Shown here: piece after piece, positions 31,094 to 38,539 of the stretch | Numbering within the stretch: the stretch's first letter is position 1 | Layout of the letters: each line of letters opens with the position of its first letter | NCBI GenBank assembly: GCA_001664505.1 | Contig: CP011806.1 | Span: forward strand, 875,795-939,794 | Direction: 5' to 3' | Origin: Acidobacteria bacterium Mor1 | GTDB lineage: Bacteria; Acidobacteriota; Polarisedimenticolia; Polarisedimenticolales; Polarisedimenticolaceae | DNA: 64,000 bases | Notes under the pieces: generated by a model | What the model saw: the letters and a program-made list of their open reading frames with translations, nothing else | What the model was told of the DNA's origin: nothing | The model's database searches: none | Translations under genes and position numbers: made by a program

Positions 31094-32911
31094 TCAAGAC
31101 GCCGCCTCTTCGCCGCCGGCGTAGCGGGCGTGGATCTTCTCGGCGAGCTTGCGGCCGACCACCTGGGCCAACGCCTCGGGGTCCGCCGCCTTGACCGCCG
31201 CCAGACTCCCCAACTCCTCGAGCAGGCGTCGCGCCTTGGCGGGACCGACTCCCGGAATCTCCAGGAGCTCGGTGGTCAGCGTCCGGCGGCTTCGCCGCTT
31301 GCGGTGATGGGTCACGGCAAAGCGGTGGGCCTCGTCGCGAATCTGCTGCACCAGCTTCAGCGCCGGCGAACTGCGGTCCAGCCGGACCGGGTCCGAGCGG
31401 CCCTGGAGGAAGATCTCCTCCTCCCGCTTGGCCAGGGAGATGACCGGCAGCATCGGCAGACCGACGTCGGCCAGCGCCCGTACCGCCGCACCGAGCTGCC
31501 CCTGGCCTCCGTCGATGAGCACCAGATCGGGCAGACGACGGTCCTCGGCGATCAAACGCCTGTAGCGCCGGGTGACCGCCTCGGCCATCGAGGCGAAGTC
31601 GTCGGGGCCTTCCACCGTGCGGATGTTGAAGCTGCGGTAGTCGCTCTTGCGCGGCTTGCCCCCTTCCCAGACCACGAGCGACGCGACGGTGTCGCTCCCC
31701 TGGATGTTGGAGATGTCGAAGCACTCGATGCGGAACGGCGGCTCGTCGAGCCCCAGCGCCTCGGCCAACGCTTCCAGCGCCGCCACCCCGTGGGTGTGGT
31801 GCGCGCGGAAGCGGCTGTCGAATCCGAGTTTGGCGTTCTTGCGCACCAACTCCAGGAAACGCCGTTTGCTGCCGCGCTGGGGAACGTGGAGTCTGACCTT
31901 GGAGCGCCGCAACTCGCCGAGAAGCTCCGCCAGCAGTTCGTGATCTTCAGGCAGGGTGTCGACGTGAATCTCGGGCGGCGGCTCGTTGTCTCCGTAGTAC
32001 TGCATCAACACCGCCTGGTAGAACGAGGCCTCGTCGGTCTCCACGTCGTCGAAGGTGAACTCCCTGCGTCCCTGAATCTTGCCGCCGCGCATCTGGAACA
32101 GCTGGAGCGCGACCTGGGTCCCCTCGCGGTGATGGGCCAGGAAGTCCTGGTCCTCCCGCCCGACGGTGGCCACGTACTGGCGCTCCGCGTACTTGCGGAT
32201 GGTCTTCAGGGTGTCCCGGTGGCGCGCCGCCGACTCGTACTCCTGCTGGTCGCTGGCCGCCTTCATCTTGGTCTCTAGAGACTGCTCCAACTCCTTGTGC
32301 CGCCCCTCGAGAAACAGCCGCGCCGACGCCGTGGCCTCGGCGTACTCCTCCGGGTTGGTCTTGCCGGCGCAGGGAGCCAGGCACTGGTCCAGGTGGTAGT
32401 AGAGACAGGGGCGCCGCTTGCCGTCGAACACCTCGTTGCAGGTCGCGACCCGGAAGAACCGCGGGATCATCTTCATGGTTCGGCGGGCGACCCAGGTCGG
32501 CGTGAAGGGACCGAAGTAGAGGTTCTTGTCAAGCTTGGCCCGGCGCACCAGTGACACCCGCGGATAGGTGTCGGCGGTCGAGAGCTTCAGGTAGGGGAAG
32601 TGCTTGTCGTCCCGCAGAATCACGTTGTAGCGCGGGCGGTGGCGCTTGATCAGGTTCGACTCGAGGATCAGCGCCTCTTTCTCGGTATCGACCACGATCA
32701 GTTCGAGATCGCGCACCTCGTCGACCATCTGGGCGATGCGGGCGGGGTGCTGGGCCGACGGCTGGAAGTAGGAGCGGACCCGGGAACGCAGCGACTTGGC
32801 CTTGCCGACGTAGATCGGCGTGCCCTCGCCGTTGCGATAGACGTAGACACCGGGCCGGTCCGGAAGGCCGTCGAGCTTCACCTTCAGGCTGTCGCGCCAG
32901 TCTCCGCTCAC
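31094..32911 (-). CDS. uvrC: UvrABC excinuclease subunit C
   Basis: 605 residues, normal for the family. UvrC makes both incisions around a UvrB-bound lesion. An N-terminal GIY-YIG nuclease (GVYVYRNGEGTPIYVGKAKSLRSRV, about 17-45) cuts 3'; a UVR UvrB-interaction motif follows (MKAASDQQEYESAARHRDTL); the RNase H-like nuclease domain (IECFDISNIQGSDTVAS and LVLIDGGQGQL) cuts 5'; C-terminal helix-hairpin-helix motifs (LLEIPGVGPAKARRLL) bind DNA. GTG 32911 is chosen because it puts the GIY-YIG domain at the usual distance from the N-terminus; the frame to 32971 overlaps the HprK-like gene. It lies 10 bases after that gene, an unusual setting, because uvrB and uvrC are seldom in one run. Confidence 0.96.
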   Translation of the reverse strand: MSGDWRDSLKVKLDGLPDRPGVYVYRNGEGTPIYVGKAKSLRSRVRSYFQPSAQHPARIAQMVDEVRDLELIVVDTEKEALILESNLIKRHRPRYNVILRDDKHFPYLKLSTADTYPRVSLVRRAKLDKNLYFGPFTPTWVARRTMKMIPRFFRVATCNEVFDGKRRPCLYYHLDQCLAPCAGKTNPEEYAEATASARLFLEGRHKELEQSLETKMKAASDQQEYESAARHRDTLKTIRKYAERQYVATVGREDQDFLAHHREGTQVALQLFQMRGGKIQGRREFTFDDVETDEASFYQAVLMQYYGDNEPPPEIHVDTLPEDHELLAELLGELRRSKVRLHVPQRGSKRRFLELVRKNAKLGFDSRFRAHHTHGVAALEALAEALGLDEPPFRIECFDISNIQGSDTVASLVVWEGGKPRKSDYRSFNIRTVEGPDDFASMAEAVTRRYRRLIAEDRRLPDLVLIDGGQGQLGAAVRALADVGLPMLPVISLAKREEEIFLQGRSDPVRLDRSSPALKLVQQIRDEAHRFAVTHHRKRRSRRTLTTELLEIPGVGPAKARRLLEELGSLAAVKAADPEALAQVVGRKLAEKIHARYAGGEEAAS

Positions 32912-32921
32912 GTGGAGCAGT

Positions 32922-33773
32922 CTACTCGCCCGAGCGGGCCAGCGCGCGCAGGAGCGGCAGGAAGCCGCCATCCCGACGGAAGGTCAGCTGCCGCACCGGA
33001 GCACCCTCGAGCAGGCTGCTGACAACCCCTGCCAGCGGGGATCCGGCCTCACCGATCCGTTCACCGACCCAGGGGAAGTTGGCGCCGAGCCGGGCCTGGG
33101 CCAGCAAGGGGGAGACCTCGGCCAGCTCGTGGGCCTCACCGTGGGCCGAGAACAACAGCGCACCGACGGGCCAGCGCCCGGATCCCGGGCTGCCGAACTC
33201 CCGGATGCGGAAGGGTGAACCGAGCAGCTCGGGCCGTTCCCCGGAGGTATCCAGCAGCAGCAGATCGTCGCTGAGCGGCAGGGCCCCGCCCTCCCGGGCC
33301 AACCGGACCCAGGTGGTCTTCCCCGCCCCCGATTGACCGACCAGCGCAAAGGCCGCGCCGTCGACGACGATGCCGCCGGCGTGCATCAGTGCCGCACCAT
33401 GCACCGGCAGCTCCCAGGCCATCGCCGCCAGCATCAGATTGACCATGCCGAAGAAACGGTGCCCCGAGTCGCCGTCGTGCACCTGGAGCTCGACCCGGCC
33501 GCTCCCCCGTTCGAAGGAGCAGAGCCCCTCGTCCATCTCGATGGCGACCCGCGTCCCACTGAGTCGGGTCTCGAGCTTTTCGCCGCGGAACGGGCCGGGG
33601 TCCATCACCCCGCCACTGGGAGTGACGGTGATGTCGATGATCGGGTCGGCGCCCGGGTTCAGAAAACCTTGCCAGCGCTCCCGGACGAGCTCCTCGCAGT
33701 CGGCGGGAAACCCGCGCAGGTGCACACCGATCCCGGAAAAGTCTGCCCGTAGATCGACCGTCGCGCGGCTCAT
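32922..33773 (-). CDS. HPr kinase-like P-loop protein (2)
   Basis: 283 residues. The C-terminal half has the HprK-type nucleotide site: LMHAGGIVVDGAAFALVGQSGAGKTTWVRL (Walker A GQSGAGKTT, about 145-153) and LPLSDDLLLLD (paired Asp). The N-terminal half lacks the HPr-binding domain and is unrelated. HprK-like proteins of this size are best known from peptide biosynthetic clusters (for example lasso peptide kinases) and not from sugar regulation. It begins ATGA with the dioxygenase gene stop and ends 10 bases before uvrC. ATP-dependent phosphorylation of a peptide or small molecule is a reasonable hypothesis; the substrate is not visible. Confidence 0.75.
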   Translation of the reverse strand: MSRATVDLRADFSGIGVHLRGFPADCEELVRERWQGFLNPGADPIIDITVTPSGGVMDPGPFRGEKLETRLSGTRVAIEMDEGLCSFERGSGRVELQVHDGDSGHRFFGMVNLMLAAMAWELPVHGAALMHAGGIVVDGAAFALVGQSGAGKTTWVRLAREGGALPLSDDLLLLDTSGERPELLGSPFRIREFGSPGSGRWPVGALLFSAHGEAHELAEVSPLLAQARLGANFPWVGERIGEAGSPLAGVVSSLLEGAPVRQLTFRRDGGFLPLLRALARSGE

Positions 33774-34432
33774 TGCCCCCGTGCCATCACGTAGGTACGG
33801 TCGAGCATCGGGCGTGGGCGCTTGGTCAGGTTGGTCGTGGCCCGGTGCACGCAGTTTCCGTCGCGCAACACTCCATCACCCCGCTGCAGGTTCAGGCGGT
33901 GCGGGTAGATGTTGACCAGGTCATCGAAGCTGCCGAAGGAACGCCGCAGACGATGGGTCCCCGGCAAGATCTCCATCGCGCCGTTGGCCCAGGTGAAATC
34001 GACCAGCGGGACGTTGTAGGTCAGCCGGATGGTGCGTTCCTGGCGGTTCGGATCCGGGGTCTCGTCGAGGGTTTGATCGGTGTGCCATTCGGATCCGTCG
34101 AACACGCACTCGAGATTCGAACGAACGTTGCGCCAGTACTCCCCGCCGAAGACCTGCTCCACCAGCTCTTCGACCACCTCGCAACGGCGGAAGTAACGGT
34201 CGTCCCCCAACGGGCCCTCGCTCAGGTCCGGGCGCTCGTCGAGGTCCAGGCTGAGGCGGTCGGGGTGCTCGGCGTCCTCGACGCGAGAGTCGATCATCTC
34301 GCGGATCACCGGCATCAGCTGCTCGTAGGTGTTGCGCACCCAGGTGCGGGGAACGATGCCCCGCAACACGACGAAGCCGTTGAGCTCGAACTCCCGCAGC
34401 CAACGCTGCTTCTGGTCCAGGTCGAGGCTCAC
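33770..34432 (-). CDS. Phytanoyl-CoA dioxygenase-like Fe(II)/2-oxoglutarate oxygenase
   Basis: 220 residues. PhyH-type double-stranded beta-helix with facial triad His and Asp in SEWHTDQTLDE and distal His in GNCVHRATTNL, followed by Arg in RPMLDRTYVM for 2-oxoglutarate. Other landmarks are LREFELNGFVVLRG near the N-terminus and NGAMEILPGTHRLRRSFG. It should hydroxylate or otherwise oxidise a small molecule or peptide side chain using O2. GTG 34432 is chosen because the protein then starts SLDLDQKQRWLREFELNGF, four bases past the HprK-like stop; the frame to 34570 lies antisense-like within that gene. Shorter than most PhyH proteins. Substrate unknown; it sits between two HprK-like genes. Confidence 0.75.
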   Translation of the reverse strand: MSLDLDQKQRWLREFELNGFVVLRGIVPRTWVRNTYEQLMPVIREMIDSRVEDAEHPDRLSLDLDERPDLSEGPLGDDRYFRRCEVVEELVEQVFGGEYWRNVRSNLECVFDGSEWHTDQTLDETPDPNRQERTIRLTYNVPLVDFTWANGAMEILPGTHRLRRSFGSFDDLVNIYPHRLNLQRGDGVLRDGNCVHRATTNLTKRPRPMLDRTYVMARGQ

Positions 34433-34436
34433 CGGC

Positions 34437-35342
34437 TCAGAGTCCGGCCCGGTCGATCGCGTCCCAGTAGCTGTCGTCCTTGCGGAAGTGCAGGTGCGCC
34501 AACGGAACCGGGCGCAACACCTGCTCGACCTGCGCGAAGAGGTCGGGGCGATCGGCGAACCGCTCGGCAACGAAGGGCAGGTTGCCCACGAGCTCTCCCA
34601 GGGCCCTGGCGCGAGGCACGTCGTGCACCGCCGCTTCGGGCGCCTGGATCAGGCGGAAGCCGGCGGCCAGGGGGAAGCGCCCGACGACCGGCTCGCCCCC
34701 CTCGTAGGTTCCACGGAACGGGCTGCCGATCACGTCGAGCCCGCCGTTCTCGCCGGGGAGCAGCACCGAGATGTCGTCGCTGATCACCCGGCCGCGGCGG
34801 TTGCATTCGGAGAGAGTCGACTTGCCGGCACCGGACTCGCCGAAGAACAGATAGCCCCGTTCGTTGCGCACGGCGCTGGCGGCGTGGACCAGCATGCCGC
34901 CGCGGGTCACCGCCATCCAGGCAACGGCGACACGGATATAGTTCTCGAGAGCCCGGTCCGCGGGCTCGTAGGTCCCCTGAGCCAGCAGGACCTGACCCTC
35001 CATCGCGTCGAGATCGAACCAACCGGCCACCCGGTACCCCAGGTAGCGCACCAGGTTTCCCTCGCAGGCGATCAGGATCGGGTTGAGCTCGGGCACCTCG
35101 GGCGGATTGAAGAAGTACTCCCGGGGCTCCCGTCCCAGACGCACCCGCATCGCCGGCTGCCCCTCCGATGACGGGCGGGTGTAGGGCGTGTAGCGTGTTT
35201 CCATCGTGTGGGCCAGCTCGTCGTCGAGACCACCCAGTTCGAACAGGATGCGATCGAGCTGGAGCACCATCGACGCCGAACCTCCGGCCTCGCGGGGCGC
35301 GTCGAAGAAGGATTTCTCGGGGGGTGCAGCGGGTCTCGACAT
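34437..35342 (-). CDS. HPr kinase-like P-loop protein (1)
   Basis: 301 residues. The P-loop half contains MLVHAASAVRNERGYLFFGESGAGKST (Walker A GESGAGKST) and VISDDISVLLPG; about 150 N-terminal residues precede it, including VLQLDRILFELGGLDDELA. It resembles its downstream neighbour in the nucleotide site but not in the N-terminus, so the two are distinct family members and not a recent duplication. ATG 35342 is chosen (19 bases past the methyltransferase stop, weak SD); an ATG at 35270 with GGAGG ten bases ahead is the alternative, and the frame to 35525 overlaps the methyltransferase. Likely ATP-dependent kinase; substrate unknown. Confidence 0.72.
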   Translation of the reverse strand: MSRPAAPPEKSFFDAPREAGGSASMVLQLDRILFELGGLDDELAHTMETRYTPYTRPSSEGQPAMRVRLGREPREYFFNPPEVPELNPILIACEGNLVRYLGYRVAGWFDLDAMEGQVLLAQGTYEPADRALENYIRVAVAWMAVTRGGMLVHAASAVRNERGYLFFGESGAGKSTLSECNRRGRVISDDISVLLPGENGGLDVIGSPFRGTYEGGEPVVGRFPLAAGFRLIQAPEAAVHDVPRARALGELVGNLPFVAERFADRPDLFAQVEQVLRPVPLAHLHFRKDDSYWDAIDRAGL

Positions 35343-35361
35343 GGGGGCGCATGGTAGCGCC

Positions 35362-36450
35362 TCAGCAGCGCTCCAGCAATGCATGACCGGCGGACCACTC
35401 CCCTGCCCGGAAGCCCGCCGCGTCGACCTCCCGGGCCAGTTCCCGCGCCCCGAAAACCCGGACGGCGGAGCGATGCAACGCTCCGTCGGGGCCGACGAAG
35501 CGGGTGTGGCTGTGCCCCCACTCACCCGCCCCGCGCCGGCTCAGCCACTGGATCCAGAGGATGCAGCGTTCGTAAGCTCGCTGCACCCGGCGGGCCGAGA
35601 GCCAGAGCGCCCCGTCGGGCCGCAAACGCTCCCGCAGCGCCTGAAGCGTTGCGATCCGCTCCGCGCGCGTCGGAATGAAACTGTAGACGTCGTAGGTGAA
35701 GTGCACGCAGTCGAGGCTCGCCGGTGCCGGAGCGAGTTCCCGGATGTCCCCGAGCTCGAAGTCCACCGAAAGCTCGCGCCGGCTTGCCTCCTTGCGCGCC
35801 TCGGCGATCATCGGCTCGGAGAAATCGACCCCGGTGACCCGCCAGCCCCTCTCCGCCAGGTCGAAACACTCCCGGCCGGTCCCGCAACCGACGACCAGGA
35901 CGTCCCCCGGCTCGCTGAAGCGACTCGAGAAACGCGCCTCGAGGGACGGATCGATCCCCGCTTCCTGAACCTGGGCGTAGAACGGGGCCTGCATGTCGTA
36001 CTTGAACTTGACGCTGTCGGCGGCGCCCCGTCCGGGGCGCCCGCGCCAGGCCTCGGACAGATCGAGCAGCAGCCGCCGGCGGGCATGGCCTCGGGCGACC
36101 GGGCTCGCGGGCAAGCTCGTGGAGGCCAGCAGCGAGGCGGCGGGGACCCGGCGCGGCGTCGGGTCCGCATCGGCCATCAAGAGGAACGTGTCGCCGTTCA
36201 CCTCACGGACTCGCAGCAGATCGGGGATGCCGTCGATGGTCGCGACGACCAGATCTCCGGCTGCGGGTGGATCACCGGCCGCCCGGGCCTCGAAGCGCGT
36301 CCCGTGGAGCACCGCCGCGCCCATCCGATCCCCGGCGTAGAGCAACTCCATCGGCGCCATCTTCAACATCAGGCGCAACACCCCTTCGGTAGCGAAAGAA
36401 GCGGGGTCGGCGATGAGCAGGGTCGAGATCGGGTGCCAGAACGGGGTCAC
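35362..36450 (-). CDS. S24/S26-like domain fused to a class I SAM methyltransferase
   Basis: 362 residues. About 1-115 looks like the beta-barrel fold of S24/S26 peptidases ([43 protein letters not shown]), but a clear Ser/Lys dyad is not seen. About 130-360 is a class I methyltransferase: motif [20 protein letters not shown], motif [16 protein letters not shown], and an Asp in [14 protein letters not shown]. The two halves are in one frame with no interruption. It starts GTG overlapping the uvrB stop (GTGA), so it depends on uvrB translation. It may methylate the product of the kinases and dioxygenase downstream; no substrate is visible. Fusion of these two domains is uncommon to my knowledge. 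Confidence 0.75.
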   Translation of the reverse strand: MTPFWHPISTLLIADPASFATEGVLRLMLKMAPMELLYAGDRMGAAVLHGTRFEARAAGDPPAAGDLVVATIDGIPDLLRVREVNGDTFLLMADADPTPRRVPAASLLASTSLPASPVARGHARRRLLLDLSEAWRGRPGRGAADSVKFKYDMQAPFYAQVQEAGIDPSLEARFSSRFSEPGDVLVVGCGTGRECFDLAERGWRVTGVDFSEPMIAEARKEASRRELSVDFELGDIRELAPAPASLDCVHFTYDVYSFIPTRAERIATLQALRERLRPDGALWLSARRVQRAYERCILWIQWLSRRGAGEWGHSHTRFVGPDGALHRSAVRVFGARELAREVDAAGFRAGEWSAGHALLERC

Positions 36451-38438
36451 GCCAGCACGGCCTTCTGCTTGAGGAACCGGATGCGATCCCTGTGAGACGC
36501 CGCCTCCTCGAACTCGAGACGTTCGGCCGCATCCAGCATCAGCTTCTCGAGCCGGCCGATCTCCGCCTCGAGGGCGACGAGATCCTCGAAGACCTCTTCG
36601 TCCTCTTCCTGCTCCAGCGGCACCGTCGAGTAGTCCGCCTCGATGGGGCTGCCCATCAGTTCGTCCATGGCCCGCCGCACGCTCTCGGGGGTGATCCCGT
36701 GCTCGGCGTTGTAGGCCTCCTGGACCCCGCGGCGGCGTTCGGTCTCCTCGATCGCCCTGCGCATCGAGTCGGTGACCTTGTCGGCGTAGAGCACCGCCCG
36801 GCCGGCGACGTGCCGGGCCGCCCGACCGATGGTCTGGATCAGCGAGTTCTCCGAGCGCAGGTAGCCTTCCTTGTCGGCGTCGAGAATCGCCACCATCGAG
36901 ACCTCGGGAAGGTCGAGCCCCTCCCGCAACAGGTTGACGCCTACCAGCACCTCGATCTCACCCCGGCGCAGGTCCCGCAGGATGCGCACCCGGTCGAGGG
37001 TATCGACGTCGGAGTGCAGATACTCGACCTTGATCCCCAGGTCCCGGTAGTACTCGGTCAGATCCTCGGCCATGCGCTTGGTCAGGGTCGTGACCAGCAC
37101 CCGCTCGTCCCGGGCGACCCGCTCGCGGATCTCTCCCAGCAGGTCGTCTACCTGGCCGTCCACCGGGCGGATCACCACCTCGGGATCGAGCAACCCGGTG
37201 GGGCGCACGATCTGCTCGACGATGGTTCCGCCGACCAGATCCAGTTCGAAGTCCCCGGGTGTGGCCGAGACGTAGATCGTCTGCCCACGGCGTTCCTCGA
37301 ACTCCTCGAAGGTCAGCGGGCGGTTGTCCAGCGCCGACGGCAGCCTGAAACCGTGTTCCACGAGAGTCGACTTCCGCGAGCGGTCACCGTGGAACATCCC
37401 CCGCACCTGGGGCAGCATCACGTGGCTCTCGTCGACGATGAACAGCGTGTCCGCCGGGAAGTAGTCGATCAGCGTCGGCGGTGGTTCGCCGGGTTGGCGT
37501 CCGGTCAGATGCCGGGAGTAGTTCTCGATCCCGTGGCAGAACCCTACCTCCTGCATCATCTCGAGGTCGAACATGGTGCGCTGGTGCAGCCGCTGGGCCT
37601 CCAGCAACTTGCCGTTCCCCTCGAGGACCTGCAGGTGTTCCGTCAGCTCGCTGCGGATCGCCGCCACCGCACGCTTGCGTTCGTCCTCGGGGGTCACGTA
37701 ATGGGAGTTCGGATAGACCGGATGCCGCGGCACGGTCTCGACGACCTTGCCTCGCACCGGATCGAGGCGGGCGATCGACTCGATCTCGTCTCCCCAGAAC
37801 TCCACCCGGATCGCCTCGTCCAGATAGGAGGGCCAGATCTCGACGGTATCTCCCCGCACCCGGAACACGCCCCGGCGCAGGTCCATGTTGGTCCGCTCGT
37901 ACTGGATATCGACCAGTTTCCGCAGCACCCGGTCCCGATCGACGCTCATGCCCTGCTCGAGCAGCAGCATCATGCCGTGGTACATCTCCGGCGAACCGAG
38001 ACCGTAGATGCAGGAGACGCTGGCCACGATCAACATGTCGCGACGCTCGAACAGGCCCCGGGTCGCCGCGTGGCGCATCCGGTCGATCTGCTCGTTGATC
38101 GTGGCGTCCTTCTCGATGTAGGTGTCGCTCTGAGGCACGTAGGCCTCGGGCTGGTAGTAGTCGTAGTACGAGACGAAGTACTCGACCCCGTTGTGGGGGA
38201 ACAGCCGGCGGAACTCCTGGTACAGCTGAGCCGCCAGGGTCTTGTTGTGGGCCAGCACCAGCGCCGGCCGGTTCAGCCGGGCGACCACGTTGGCGATGGT
38301 GAAGGTCTTGCCCGAACCGGTCACGCCCAGGAGCACCTGGTCCTGCAGGCCGGCTTCGATGCCGGCGCAGAGCTCCTCGATGGCCTTGGGCTGGTCCCCG
38401 GTAGGCCGGAACTCCGATACGATCTCGAACTCCCGCAT
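36447..38438 (-). CDS. uvrB: UvrABC excinuclease subunit B
   Basis: 663 residues. DNA damage-verification helicase-like ATPase. Features in order: [14 protein letters not shown], Walker [17 protein letters not shown], the beta-hairpin region [29 protein letters not shown] box ([15 protein letters not shown]), helicase domain [17 protein letters not shown] and [20 protein letters not shown], and a C-terminal UVR domain ([20 protein letters not shown]) that binds UvrC. ATG 38438 gives the canonical [16 protein letters not shown] start; the frame to 38498 is unrelated. First gene of the run that continues to uvrC. Divergent from the PBP gene. Confidence 0.97.
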   Translation of the reverse strand: MREFEIVSEFRPTGDQPKAIEELCAGIEAGLQDQVLLGVTGSGKTFTIANVVARLNRPALVLAHNKTLAAQLYQEFRRLFPHNGVEYFVSYYDYYQPEAYVPQSDTYIEKDATINEQIDRMRHAATRGLFERRDMLIVASVSCIYGLGSPEMYHGMMLLLEQGMSVDRDRVLRKLVDIQYERTNMDLRRGVFRVRGDTVEIWPSYLDEAIRVEFWGDEIESIARLDPVRGKVVETVPRHPVYPNSHYVTPEDERKRAVAAIRSELTEHLQVLEGNGKLLEAQRLHQRTMFDLEMMQEVGFCHGIENYSRHLTGRQPGEPPPTLIDYFPADTLFIVDESHVMLPQVRGMFHGDRSRKSTLVEHGFRLPSALDNRPLTFEEFEERRGQTIYVSATPGDFELDLVGGTIVEQIVRPTGLLDPEVVIRPVDGQVDDLLGEIRERVARDERVLVTTLTKRMAEDLTEYYRDLGIKVEYLHSDVDTLDRVRILRDLRRGEIEVLVGVNLLREGLDLPEVSMVAILDADKEGYLRSENSLIQTIGRAARHVAGRAVLYADKVTDSMRRAIEETERRRGVQEAYNAEHGITPESVRRAMDELMGSPIEADYSTVPLEQEEDEEVFEDLVALEAEIGRLEKLMLDAAERLEFEEAASHRDRIRFLKQKAVLA

Positions 38439-38539
38439 GGGGTCGAGCCTAGCACGCAGCCCAGGGGGAATCCGGCCCCGGCGGCAGCCTACTGTCACTC
38501 GACGTCGTGAGGGAGTATTCTAGGGAGGTGCACCCGAAG

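Noticed and set aside
38516-38521. TATTCT as a -10 box for PBP1A
   Set aside because: No matching -35, and the implied transcript start would fall at or after the SD.
38507-38539. GTG at 38507 as the PBP1A start
   Set aside because: No SD in front; AGGGAGG lies downstream and fits the GTG at 38540 better. Kept as an alternative, not refuted.
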